Shown: positions 1 to 9,255, numbered from the stretch's first letter. The stretch: DNA of 34,218 nt from Propionivibrio dicarboxylicus (GCA_945902805.1 CAMDMZ010000044.1:1-34218), one strand, 5' to 3'. Notes: generated by a model not told the origin, from the letters alone. A program made the numbers and translations.

Positions 1-91
1 CAGCAGCCCATAACCGTCGTGTTTGCTCATCAAAGAGAGGGGCTAGCAAATCAAGCTTTTCGCGTACCGCAGTTTCAGCATGAGCATCCAT
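1..91 (-). CDS. ISAzo13-family transposase, N-terminal fragment
   Basis: Thirty codons are visible from ATG at 91-89 down to the window edge. The peptide contains the segment LDLLAPLFDEQTRRLWAA. I recognise this as the conserved start of ISAzo13-type DDE transposases, which typically begin with a short acidic helix followed by a 'LLDER.RRL.AA' stretch. The catalytic DDE domain would lie outside the window. An alternative in-frame ATG lies four codons upstream (103-101). Neither start has a convincing ribosome-binding site. A promoter-like pair sits just upstream (99-127), so transcription may begin almost at the start codon. The family call rests on recognition of one short motif. Confidence 0.65.
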   Translation of the reverse strand, partial: MDAHAETAVREKLDLLAPLFDEQTRRLWAA

Positions 92-98
92 GCTGCGT

Positions 99-127
99 AG
101 CATAGCTTAGAACGTGATATTGTTCAA
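99..127 (-). promoter_or_regulatory. Candidate transposase promoter
   Basis: On the minus strand TTGAAC (127-122) and TATGCT (104-99) are separated by 17 bases, four matches each to the -35 and -10 consensus. The -10 box ends only 7 bases before the ATG at 91, so the mRNA would be nearly leaderless. Seen in sequence; function inferred. Confidence 0.35.
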
Positions 128-138
128 GTTATATATGG

Positions 139-2535
139 ACGGCTCCTTACTACAAAGACCGCGAACTGGTACCGGGCGACATGCTCGACGACGTGAAACG
201 CGCCAAGATCGTCATCACCAACTATCACGCCTTCAAGATGCGCGAGCGCATTGATCTGTCAAAGGGCGGGCGCCAACTGCTCCAGGGCCGCACCGGGGAA
301 GAACCCAAGACACTCGAAACCGAAGGCCAGATGCTCCAGCGGGTGATGCCCGACCTGATGGGCATGAAGAACATCCTCGTCATCAACGACGAGGCGCATC
401 ACTGCTACCGCGAGAAACCGAAAGACGTCGACGAAGAAGCCCTGAAAGGCGACGAGAAGAAAGAGGCCGAGAAGAATAACGAGGCCGCGCGCCTATGGAT
501 TACCGGCCTTGAAGCCGTCAAACGCAAACTGGGCGTTGCCCGCGTCATGGATTTGTCCGCCACACCGTTCTTTCTCAGCGGTTCTGGCTACGCCGAAGGC
601 ACGCTGTTCCCGTGGACTATGAGCGACTTTTCGCTGATGGATGCCATCGAGTGCGGCATTGTCAAGCTGCCGCGCGTACCGGTGGCACAGAACATCCCGG
701 GGCAGGAAATGCCGATGTTCCGCAACCTTTGGGAAAACCTCAAGGACGCTCAACCCCGATTGCCCAGAGGGGGGCGTACCGTCGCCGGCGAACTTGATCC
801 GCTGAATCTGCCGACCCTTTTGCAAACAGCGCTGCAAGCCCTCTATGGTCACTACGAAAAGACCTTCAACAAATGGGTGGAGAGTGGTATCAAGGTGCCG
901 CCCTGTTTCATCATCGTCTGCCAGAACACTGCCATCTCCAAGCTGGTCTACGACTTCATCTCCGGATTTCATCGCAAGAAGGATGACGGCACCACCACGC
1001 TCGAAAACGGCCGCCTGGCATTGTTCCGCAATTTTGACGAGACCACCGGCAACCCGCTGCCGCGTCCGAATACCCTCCTCATCGATAGCGAGCAGCTCGA
1101 AGCCGGCGATGCGCTCGACGAGAATTTTCGCGGCATGGCGGCCGACGAAATTGAGCGCTTTCGCCGCGAGATTGTGGAGCGTGCTGGCGATGCCCGTGCT
1201 GGCGACACCATCACCGACCAGGAATTGCTGCGCGAAGTCATGAACACCGTCGGCAAGCATGGGCAGCTCGGCGGCTCTATCCGCTGCGTCGTATCCGTGT
1301 CCATGCTCACCGAAGGCTGGGACGCCAATACTGTCACCCACGTTCTTGGCATTCGCGCCTTTGGCACTCAGTTGTTGTGCGAGCAGGTGATCGGTCGGGC
1401 GCTGCGCCGCCAGTCCTACGATTTGAACGAGGAAGGGCTGTTCAACGTCGAATACGCCGACGTGTTCGGCATCCCCTTCGATTTCACCGCCAAGCCGGTC
1501 ATCGCGCCGCCACAGCCGCCGCGCGAGACGGTGCAGGTCAAGGCCATGCGCCCAGAGCGCGATGCGCTGGAAATCATCTTCCCCCGCGTCGAGGGCTATC
1601 GCGTGGAGTTGCCGGAAGAACGACTTGCAGCAGACTTCAACGCCGAATCCATCTTGACTCTCAGCCCCGAACTCGTCGGGCCGACCACCACCGTTAATGC
1701 CGGGTTGATCGGCAAGCCGGAAGATTTCACAGTGGAACACCTGGGCGATGTCCGTCCCTCCACCGTGCTGTTCAATCTGACCCAGCGTTTGCTCTACACC
1801 AAATGGCGCGACCCCGGCGAGGAGCCGAAGCTCCACCTCTTCGGCCAGCTCAAACGCATTACCAAGCAATGGCTCGACACCTGCCTGGTGTGCAAGGGTG
1901 GCACCTACCCCGCACTGCTCATGTATCAGGCACTGGCCGACATGGCGTGCAACAAGATCACCGCCGCCATCACCCGGAAGTTCCTCGACGAACGCCCGAT
2001 CAAGGCGTTGCTCGACGCCTACAACCCCACCGGCTCGACCAAACACGTTCGCTTCAACACCTCGAAGACCGACCGCTGGCAAACCAGTTCCAAATCCTGC
2101 CACATCAACTGGGTGGTGCTCGACAGCGACTGGGAGGGCGAATTCTGCCGCGTCGCGGAAGCACATCTCAAAGTTCGCGCCTATGTCAAAAACCACGGCC
2201 TCGGTCTTGAAGTGCCCTATCGCTACGGCTCCGAGATGCGCAAATACCTGCCCGACTTTATCGTGCGGGTGGATGACGGCCATGGTGACGATGATCTGCT
2301 CAACCTCATCGTCGAGATTAAGGGCTACCGGGGCGAGGACGCGATAGAAAAGAAATCCACCATGGATACCTACTGGGTGCCCGGCGTGAATCATCTTGGC
2401 ACCTATGGCCGCTGGGCATTTGCCGAGTTCACCGAGGTCTACCAGATCGAGTCCGAGTTCAAGGCCAAGGTCGAAAGCGAGTTCAATAAATTGATTGAGT
2501 CCGCCGCAGCGCATCCGGCGACAGGGGAAAAGTAA
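139..2535 (+). pseudogene. Type III-like restriction subunit (Res), 5'-truncated by an IS
   Basis: This is the C-terminal part of a DEAD/DEAH-box restriction helicase/endonuclease. The recognisable frame runs from about base 139 (APYYKDREL...) through the ATG at 181, which is probably internal, to the stop at 2533-2535. Numbered from that ATG, visible motifs are DEAH at 70-73, SAT at 126-128 (helicase motif III), a 'TEGWD...QVIGRALRR' block (motifs V-VI, about 380-415), and a C-terminal PD-(D/E)xK-like nuclease core with D692 and E712/K714. Family members usually have a further 200 or so residues in front with the ATP-binding Walker A motif. That part is absent, so ATP-driven restriction is very probably lost. 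The stop is 2 bases before the methyltransferase start, as in a res-mod operon. No compensating start with a good ribosome site is evident. Confidence 0.85.
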
Positions 2536-2537
2536 TC

Positions 2538-5354
2538 ATGGCTAAGAAACCACCCACGCTGAAATCCGTCGAATCCCTTACCCACGACGAGGCCAAGCGC
2601 AAGAACATCCCTTCCGCCGAGCAGCAGTCTTTCATCCAGAAGGAGCAAGAGGCAGCGAAGCCGATTCGCTACCCGCGCAATACCGACCTCGACCCGCAAC
2701 TGGTCTGGCGCGGCAAGGACGAGCAGGATTGGAGCGACCTCGTCGTGCACGCTCCGCCGCTCTACATTCAGGAGAAGGTGCACCCCAAGGTGCTGATTGA
2801 CGATCTGCTGCGCACCACTAAAGAGCGCGAGCACGAGGCCGGGCAAACGACCGCCGATCTGTTTTCGGACTTCAACGGCATCCCCAAGGGCGCGGATAAG
2901 ACCGAGTTCTACCAGCACGACCAGAACTGGACCAACCGCATGATTCTCGGCGATTCGCTACAGGTCATGGCATCGCTCGCCGAGCGCGAGGGGCTGCGCG
3001 GCAAGGTGCAATGCATCTACTTTGACCCGCCCTACGGCATCAAGTTCAACAGCAACTTCCAGTGGTCAACGACCAGCCGCGACGTCACCGATGGCAAGGC
3101 TGGCCACATCACCCGCGAGCCCGAACAGGTCAAAGCTTTCCGCGACACTTGGCGCGATGGCATCCACAGTTACCTCACCTACCTGCGGGACCGGCTCACC
3201 GTCGCACGCGATCTGCTTACTGAATCCGGTTCCATTTTTGTGCAGATAGGTGACGAAAACGTTCATCGGGTTCAGTCAGTTATGGACGAAGTGTTCGGGC
3301 AGGACAATTTCGTGTCTCTGATTCCGTTCAAGAAGACTACCAGTCAGACGGCTGACTACTTGGCGGGAGCCATGGACTATCTTCTTATGTATGCGAAGCA
3401 GAAGGATCGCCTGAAGTACAGGCAGCTCTTCAACACGAAGAGCTTAGGCGGAATGGGCGGTGGTGAGTATCAGTATGTGGTTGAACAGTCTGGCGAAGAG
3501 CGCCGACTAAATGCCGAGGAGTTCTCAGGAGCGAAAGCGATTAATGGTCGCGTCTTCGCGTCTCACCCGATCACTTCGCAGCGTCCGCCAGGGAGCTTTC
3601 CCGTGATGTTCCACGGTAGGGCCATCGTGCCAAGAAGTGGCTACTGGAAAACTGGGGAAATTGGCTTTCGCCGCCTTATCAATGCCAATCGAATCCTTCC
3701 TGCTGGAACCATTCTCAAGTACAGGCGCTACCTAGATGATTTTGCGAGTATGCCAATTGCGAACTACTGGGATGATGTCAGTAGTGGAGCCAGCAAAGCC
3801 GATCCAAAGGTCTACGTCGTTCAAACCGCGCGACGAGTAATTGAGCGTTGCGTTCTATTGTCAACCGACCCCGGCGACCTCGTGCTTGACCCGACCTGCG
3901 GTTCCGGCACCACGGCTACCGTCGCTGAGCAATGGGGTCGCCGCTGGATCACCATCGACACCTCACGCGTCGCGTTGGCCCTCGCCCGCGCCCGAATTAT
4001 GGGCGCCCGCTATCCGTATTACCTGCTGGCCGATTCCCGCGAAGGCCAGATCAAGGAATCCGAAGTCACCCGCACCGCGCCGAGTTCGCAACCGGTACAC
4101 GGCAACATTCGTCACGGATTCGTCTATGAGCGCGTGCCGCACATCACGCTGAAATCCATCGCCAACAATGCCGAGATCGATGTGATCTGGGAACAGTGGC
4201 AGGCGAAGCTGGAGCCCTTGCGCGAGAAGTTTAATGCCGCACTCAAGAAGACCTGGCAGGAGTGGGAGATTCCGCGCGAAGCTGACAAGGCATGGCCGGA
4301 GGCCACGAAGAAACTGCACGCCGACTGGTGGCAGGCGCGTATTGCGCGGCAGAAGGAAATCGACGCTTCCATCGCCGCCAAGGCCGAGTTTGAATATCTC
4401 TACGACAAGCCCTACGACAACAAGAAGTGCGTCCGCGTCGCCGGTCCCTTTACCGTGGAGAGCCTCAGTCCGCACCGCATGCTCGGCGTGGATGAAGACG
4501 ACGAACTGATCGACACCCTCAAGCAAGACCGCGCCGATTACAACGCGAAGCAGACTTTCCCGCAGATCATTCTGGACAACCTCAAGACCGCCGGGGTGCA
4601 GCAGGCGCACAAGGAGGACCGGATCACCTTTACCTCGCTGACGCCGTGGCCCGGTGATCTGGTCTGCGCCGAGGGGCGCTATATCGAGGGCGGTTCCTCA
4701 AAAGTCGGCGCTGGCGATACGGTGATGGGAGCCGAAAAACGTGCCGCGATCTTCATTGGCCCGGAATTCGGCACCGTGCAGCGCGCCGATCTGGTCGCCG
4801 CCGCCCGCGAGGCGGGCGATGCCGGATTCGATGTGCTGATCGCCTGCGCTTTCAACTACGAGGCGCATGCCACCGAGTTCAGCAAGCTGGGCCGCCTCCC
4901 CGTTCTCAAGGCGCGCATGAATGCCGACCTGCACATGGCCGAAGACCTTAAGAACACCGGCAAGGGCAACCTCTTCGTCATCTTCGGCGAGCCGGATATT
5001 TCGCTGCTACCGCAGGACGACGGCAAGATGCGTATCAAGGTAAATGGCGTCGACGTGTTCAAGCCACAAACGGGCGAAGTGGTCAGCAATGGCGCCGACG
5101 GCATCGCCTGCTGGTTCATCGACACCGACTATAACGAAGAAAGCTTTTTCGTTCGCCACGCCTACTTTCTCGGCGCCAACGATCCCTACAGCACGCTGAA
5201 GACCACGCTGAAGGCGGAGATCGATCACGAAGCCTGGGCAACCCTAAACAGCGACACCTCACGGCCATTCGAGAAACCGAAGTCCGGCCGGATTGCGGTG
5301 AAGGTCATCAATCACCTGGGGGATGAGGTGATGAAGGTGTTCCGGGTGAGTTGA
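2538..5354 (+). CDS. Type III-like adenine-specific DNA methyltransferase (Mod)
   Basis: A 938-residue site-specific DNA methyltransferase that should put a methyl group on adenine N6 using S-adenosylmethionine. The catalytic motif DPPY lies at residues 163-166 and the SAM-binding motif DPTCGSG begins at 451. The order (catalytic before SAM site) is that of beta-class enzymes such as type III Mod proteins. Between them (about residues 230-440) lies the expected target-recognition region, whose DNA is visibly more A/T-rich than the flanks. The remaining 430 or so residues are an extended C-terminal part typical of the long Mod proteins that pair with DEAH-type Res subunits. ATG at 2538 follows the res stop by 2 bases with a GGGGAAAAG-like ribosome site. 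The gene is intact although its partner res is truncated, so it may now act as a solitary methyltransferase. Confidence 0.85.
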   Translation: MAKKPPTLKSVESLTHDEAKRKNIPSAEQQSFIQKEQEAAKPIRYPRNTDLDPQLVWRGKDEQDWSDLVVHAPPLYIQEKVHPKVLIDDLLRTTKEREHEAGQTTADLFSDFNGIPKGADKTEFYQHDQNWTNRMILGDSLQVMASLAEREGLRGKVQCIYFDPPYGIKFNSNFQWSTTSRDVTDGKAGHITREPEQVKAFRDTWRDGIHSYLTYLRDRLTVARDLLTESGSIFVQIGDENVHRVQSVMDEVFGQDNFVSLIPFKKTTSQTADYLAGAMDYLLMYAKQKDRLKYRQLFNTKSLGGMGGGEYQYVVEQSGEERRLNAEEFSGAKAINGRVFASHPITSQRPPGSFPVMFHGRAIVPRSGYWKTGEIGFRRLINANRILPAGTILKYRRYLDDFASMPIANYWDDVSSGASKADPKVYVVQTARRVIERCVLLSTDPGDLVLDPTCGSGTTATVAEQWGRRWITIDTSRVALALARARIMGARYPYYLLADSREGQIKESEVTRTAPSSQPVHGNIRHGFVYERVPHITLKSIANNAEIDVIWEQWQAKLEPLREKFNAALKKTWQEWEIPREADKAWPEATKKLHADWWQARIARQKEIDASIAAKAEFEYLYDKPYDNKKCVRVAGPFTVESLSPHRMLGVDEDDELIDTLKQDRADYNAKQTFPQIILDNLKTAGVQQAHKEDRITFTSLTPWPGDLVCAEGRYIEGGSSKVGAGDTVMGAEKRAAIFIGPEFGTVQRADLVAAAREAGDAGFDVLIACAFNYEAHATEFSKLGRLPVLKARMNADLHMAEDLKNTGKGNLFVIFGEPDISLLPQDDGKMRIKVNGVDVFKPQTGEVVSNGADGIACWFIDTDYNEESFFVRHAYFLGANDPYSTLKTTLKAEIDHEAWATLNSDTSRPFEKPKSGRIAVKVINHLGDEVMKVFRVS

Positions 5355-5369
5355 GAAACGAATTCTCTG

Positions 5370-6923
5370 ATGCCAGCAGCCAGCCCAATCCAGGAACACC
5401 GAACCACAACGCACGATTTAGCGCGCGCGTTGAAACCAGTAGAGGTCTATCGCTGGCTACTGGAGTACGGCTATTTTCCAGAGGCTTATGTGCTTCCACC
5501 GTGTTTTCGCGTGGTGGATATGCCAAAGACGCAAAAGAAGTATTACGACTACAGTGCAAAAGGCTTCAAGGAGCTCAAAGAGACCGAATATGTTCGAGTT
5601 CATTTTCCGAAGACGGAACTGACCGACCGGACGTTCGGAATTATCGATCCGAGGATTCACAACGACATCGCCTACCACTTGACCAGAAACTGGAAGACGA
5701 TTGTTGATGCGATGATCCCCTCAGACAGCATCGTTTCGTCATACAGCTTTCCTGTTCCCGTCATGCGAAAACGGCCGGGGCGAATGGGGGAGCTGCGAAG
5801 TGGGCGAATGATCTATGAATTCATTGCCATGACGGACGATGCCTTGGCTACTGTGGCTTACAAGTACACGCACATCGTCAAGGCGGACATCAAGAACTTC
5901 TACCCATCCATCTACACTCATAGCCTTGCTTGGGCGATTCACGGGAAGAGGTCAATACGCGAGGGTGGAAAGGGAAAGAACAGGCGTGACCTGAGGTTCG
6001 TCGGGAACCGACTGGATAAGCTGTTTCAATGCGCCAATGATGGATGTACCAATGGTCTTCCGATAGGCCCAGTGGTTTCTGACATTGCAGCAGAAATTAT
6101 CGCCTCTGCTGTGGATCTAGTTCTCTCTTCTGCTTTGAAGAAAAAAGGTATCGAATGTGAAGCTGTCAGATTCAAGGATGATTATCGAATCCTTGTTTCG
6201 TCGGAATCAGAAGGCAAGCGCATCGTCAAGATGCTTCAGACTGCTCTCATGGAGTTCAATCTTGAGTTAAGCGACGAGAAAACGACGATTTCGGCTTTGC
6301 CTGATGGGCTTTTCAGACCTTGGGTATCACGCTATCACCTCGCCTATCCAAGAAAGCGAAGCCGCCTGACATGGAAGCAGTTTAGGGAGCTCTATCTTGC
6401 CGTCGTCGAAATTGATCGCATGCACCCCGGTACGGGTGTAATTGACCGATTTCTGGCTGACATTACGACCCGCCAAGGGAAGCTGAAGATAACTGTTGGT
6501 CGCTTCAATCTGGAGAAGGTTGTCAGCATGTTGCTGATGCTTGGACCGCTACGGATCAAGGCATTCCCAAAGATCATGGCCATACTTGAGCAAGTCATTC
6601 GGAGCGACTCGGGAAATGCGTTGACCGAGCCGCTTGTCAGCCATCTTGAAGCTTACTTGCACAAACTGTCCGGCGACGAACCCAGAAACAAGTATCTCAT
6701 TTCCTGGATTGCATATTTTCTTGCGAGCAATGATCTCGGGAAGTTGTTGAAAGTGAGGCCAACCCTTAAAGACCCCATCGCCAAATCGTCGATGAGTGGT
6801 CGGGGAATGCTGTTTAAAGATGCCCTCGACTTCAAACTGATCGAGGGTGTGAAGGCGTCAGGAAAGCGGGTATCGATGTTCGAGCACTTGGATGTGTTCA
6901 ATCCACCCAAGCATGGGGACTAA
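5370..6923 (+). CDS. Defence-type reverse transcriptase (UG/Abi-like)
   Basis: A 517-residue RNA-directed DNA polymerase. The palm motifs are visible: motif A with D173 in ADIKNFYPSI, a motif B-like turn from G229 in NGLPIGP followed by VVSDI, and motif C FKDD at 268-271 within RFKDDYRIL, giving the three catalytic aspartates. About 165 residues precede motif A. After about residue 340 the chain becomes a mostly helical region of some 175 residues. This resembles the helical C-terminal repeats of the Abi/'unknown group' antiphage reverse transcriptases rather than the maturase domain of group II intron enzymes. It lies 15 bases after mod and 7 bases before the helicase, in the same orientation. 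Its DNA is more A/T-rich than mod or the helicase, suggesting separate origin. I cannot assign a named subtype. The start lacks a clear ribosome site. Confidence 0.8.
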   Translation: MPAASPIQEHRTTTHDLARALKPVEVYRWLLEYGYFPEAYVLPPCFRVVDMPKTQKKYYDYSAKGFKELKETEYVRVHFPKTELTDRTFGIIDPRIHNDIAYHLTRNWKTIVDAMIPSDSIVSSYSFPVPVMRKRPGRMGELRSGRMIYEFIAMTDDALATVAYKYTHIVKADIKNFYPSIYTHSLAWAIHGKRSIREGGKGKNRRDLRFVGNRLDKLFQCANDGCTNGLPIGPVVSDIAAEIIASAVDLVLSSALKKKGIECEAVRFKDDYRILVSSESEGKRIVKMLQTALMEFNLELSDEKTTISALPDGLFRPWVSRYHLAYPRKRSRLTWKQFRELYLAVVEIDRMHPGTGVIDRFLADITTRQGKLKITVGRFNLEKVVSMLLMLGPLRIKAFPKIMAILEQVIRSDSGNALTEPLVSHLEAYLHKLSGDEPRNKYLISWIAYFLASNDLGKLLKVRPTLKDPIAKSSMSGRGMLFKDALDFKLIEGVKASGKRVSMFEHLDVFNPPKHGD

Positions 6924-6930
6924 TGGTTTT

Positions 6931-9039
6931 ATGGAATTTCGTATCGCCGACACCTTCACCGATAGCTTGGCACGCCTGACCGGCGACGAGCAGAAGTCCG
7001 TCAAGACCACCGCGTTCGACTTGCAGTTGAACCCGTCCAGTCCGGGGATGAATTTTCACCGTATCGAAAAAGTTAGGGATAGGAACTTCTGGTCGGTGCG
7101 CGTGGGCAGCGACATTCGGCTGATTGTGCACAAGAGTGACGCCAGCCTGTTGCTCTGCTATGTCGATCATCACGATAAGGCATACGACTGGGCGGAACGC
7201 CGAAAGCTCGAAACTCACCCCAAGACGGGCGCCGCGCAGTTGGTCGAGATACGAGAGACGGTGCAGGAAATCATAATTCCGGTGTACGTGCAGGCGGAGC
7301 TTGTTCTGGCTCCTAAGTTGGCAACTGAGCCGGTGCGTGTTTTGAAGCCCCTGTTTACCGACCGTACCGATGACGAACTGCTCGGCTACGGCGTTCCCGC
7401 TGAGTGGCTGACCGACGTGAAGCAGGCGACCGAGGACACGCTGTTGGCCTTGGCCGACCATCTGCCCGCCGAGGCGGCCGAAGCGCTGCTGGAACTGGCG
7501 ACGGGTGGCAAGCCCCGCGTGCCAAAGCCCACGATGGCGGCGAATCCCTTCGATCATCCCGATGCGCAGCGCCGATTCCGCGTGATGAGTAATGTGGAGG
7601 AGTTGCAGCAGGCACTCGATTTCCCTTGGGAAAAATGGACTGTATTTCTGCACCCCGAACAACGGCAGTGGGTGGAGCGCGACTACAACGGACCGGCCCG
7701 GGTTTCCGGTTCTGCAGGTACGGGCAAGACCATCGTCGCCCTGCACCGGGCGGCGTATCTAGCCCGCACGCATGCTGATGCGCGCGTGCTGCTGACTACC
7801 TTCTCTGACACCTTGGCGAGTGCGCTGCACACCAAGCTGAAGCGACTGCTGGCGCATGAGCCGCGCCTTGCGGAACGTATCGATGTGTATTCGCTGGAGG
7901 CTATTGGTCTGCGGCTCTACAAAGCGCATGTGGAAAAACTGAGCGGCCCGGCGGCTATCGCCAGCCGTGAGATTGTCCGCGAATTGCTTAAGGAATCTAC
8001 CGGTGCCGTGGGTGGCCATAAGTTTGGCCTCCATTTTCTGCTCACCGAATGGGAACAGGTGGTCGATGCGTGGCAGTTAGCGACCTGGGAGGGGTATCGC
8101 GACGTGGCGCGCCTAGGCCGCAAGACGCGGCTCCCGGAAGCGCAGCGCGCCGTGCTGTGGTCGATCTTCGAGCGGATGCGGGCGGAGTTGCGTGAACGAA
8201 AATTGATCACGCAGGCGGAGCTATTTACCGCAATGGCCGCCGCGTTCTCGAAGAACAAGAACGTGGTGTTCGACTTCGCGGTGGTCGATGAGGCGCAGGA
8301 CATTGGCGTGGCACATCTGCGCTTCCTTGCTGCCTTGGGCGGCGGTCGGCCCAATGCGCTGTTTTTTGCTGGCGACCTCGGGCAGCGCATCTTTCAGCAG
8401 CCGTTTTCCTGGAAGGCACTTGGCGTCGACATCCGGGGGCGCTCGCGCACCTTGCGCATCAACTATCGGACCTCCCACCAGATCCGCACGCAGGCGGACC
8501 GTCTGCTTGGCCCTGTGGTGACTGACGTGGATGGCAACAGCGAAGACCGCAGCGATACCGTCTCGGTGTTCAACGGACCGCCCCCAGTGATTAGAACCTT
8601 CAAGGACGAGGGCGCGGAAATCTCGGCGGTCGGCAACTGGATCACGGAATGCGCCGAGGCTGGAATACTGCTGCACGAGATCGGCGTGTTCGTCCGGTCT
8701 GAGGCGCAACTTGACCGCGCCCGCGCCGCCGTGGAGGAATCTGGGCTGCCCTTCAAGATTCTGGATGAGCACGTTGAGACCAGTAGCGATCAGGTCTCGA
8801 TCAGCACCATGCACCACGCCAAGGGGCTGGAATTCCGCGCCGTGGCGGTGATGGCCTGCGACGACGAGATCATTCCATTGCAAGAGCGCATCGAGACGGT
8901 GGGCGATGATGCCGATCTGCAAGAGGTGTATGACACCGAGCGGCACCTGCTCTACGTCGCCTGCACGCGAGCGCGGGATCAGTTGCTGGTGACGAGTGTT
9001 GAGCCGGCGTCCGAGTTCCTCGACGACATGCGGCTCTGA
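6931..9039 (+). CDS. RelE/ParE-like domain fused to UvrD/Rep-like SF1 helicase
   Basis: A 702-residue two-part protein. Residues 1-95 match the layout of a RelE/ParE-type toxin fold (early helical hairpin, then the strands FWSVRVG, IRLIVHK and LLLCYVDHHD). A linker leads to a superfamily 1 helicase with Walker A GSAGTGKT at 260-267, DEAQD at 453-457, GDLGQRI at 481-487, NYRTS at 511-515, HHAKGLEF at 628-635 and YVACTRARDQL from 675. All ATPase motifs look intact. ATG at 6931 was chosen over in-frame starts at 6892 and 6913 because those overlap the end of the reverse-transcriptase gene and add no conserved sequence. No antitoxin gene is adjacent, so the RelE-like part may be an RNA- or ribosome-binding module rather than a free toxin. 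Proteins of this fused type are known, but their function is not settled to my knowledge. Confidence 0.8.
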   Translation: MEFRIADTFTDSLARLTGDEQKSVKTTAFDLQLNPSSPGMNFHRIEKVRDRNFWSVRVGSDIRLIVHKSDASLLLCYVDHHDKAYDWAERRKLETHPKTGAAQLVEIRETVQEIIIPVYVQAELVLAPKLATEPVRVLKPLFTDRTDDELLGYGVPAEWLTDVKQATEDTLLALADHLPAEAAEALLELATGGKPRVPKPTMAANPFDHPDAQRRFRVMSNVEELQQALDFPWEKWTVFLHPEQRQWVERDYNGPARVSGSAGTGKTIVALHRAAYLARTHADARVLLTTFSDTLASALHTKLKRLLAHEPRLAERIDVYSLEAIGLRLYKAHVEKLSGPAAIASREIVRELLKESTGAVGGHKFGLHFLLTEWEQVVDAWQLATWEGYRDVARLGRKTRLPEAQRAVLWSIFERMRAELRERKLITQAELFTAMAAAFSKNKNVVFDFAVVDEAQDIGVAHLRFLAALGGGRPNALFFAGDLGQRIFQQPFSWKALGVDIRGRSRTLRINYRTSHQIRTQADRLLGPVVTDVDGNSEDRSDTVSVFNGPPPVIRTFKDEGAEISAVGNWITECAEAGILLHEIGVFVRSEAQLDRARAAVEESGLPFKILDEHVETSSDQVSISTMHHAKGLEFRAVAVMACDDEIIPLQERIETVGDDADLQEVYDTERHLLYVACTRARDQLLVTSVEPASEFLDDMRL

Positions 9040-9206
9040 CCTGGCAGCGAGCTTTGCCCGCTCCGTTACGGCGTTTGCATCAAACCCCGCAAGCCCCGCA
9101 CCGTCGCTACTGTGGTCACTGGCTAAACCACGCCGAAGGCTTCGCCTAAGCTCTATCGCTCCCGCTATCGCCTTCCCTTCTAACCGCACCGCTTTGTTAC
9201 AACGGA

Positions 9207-9229
9207 GGCAAGCGATAAAACCGCTTGCC
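9207..9229. terminator. Hairpin between convergent genes
   Basis: GGCAAGCG (9207-9214) pairs perfectly with CGCTTGCC (9222-9229) across a 7-base loop. It lies in the 216-base gap between the stops of the converging helicase and AAA+ genes, where a two-way terminator is expected. There is no T-run on either side, so a rho-independent role is uncertain. A smaller AGGC/GCCT hairpin lies at 9137-9147. Nothing else is apparent in 9040-9255. Confidence 0.35.
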
Positions 9230-9255
9230 AGCTTACGGCAGCATGGTATTCAGTG

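Larger units (their letters stand above)
1..138 (-). mobile_element. End of an ISAzo13-family insertion sequence (partial)
   Basis: The left edge carries the 5' end of a transposase gene on the minus strand, and the element continues off the window. To its right the + strand passes within a few codons into the middle of a restriction-helicase gene that has no front, which places the insertion edge near bases 120-145. Stop codons in the helicase frame at 103-105 and 115-117 show that bases left of about 118 are not part of that gene. The exact terminal repeat and target duplication cannot be defined because the other end is outside the window. Confidence 0.7.

Noticed and set aside
493-2514. 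673-codon open frame on the minus strand inside res
   Set aside because: It is exactly antisense to a gene with helicase and nuclease motifs. The translation is low-complexity in character, with no domain; long antisense frames are common in GC-rich DNA.
5351-5707. 118-codon + frame starting at the mod stop
   Set aside because: Overlaps the N-terminal part of the reverse transcriptase in another frame. Cysteine- and arginine-rich translation without motifs.
6924-6930. Retron-type organisation for the reverse transcriptase
   Set aside because: There is no flanking space for an msr/msd RNA and the palm lacks the usual YADD form. The helical C-terminal region fits Abi/UG enzymes better.
8221-9189. 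322-codon minus-strand frame over the helicase end
   Set aside because: Antisense to helicase motifs III-VI, no ribosome site and no domain.
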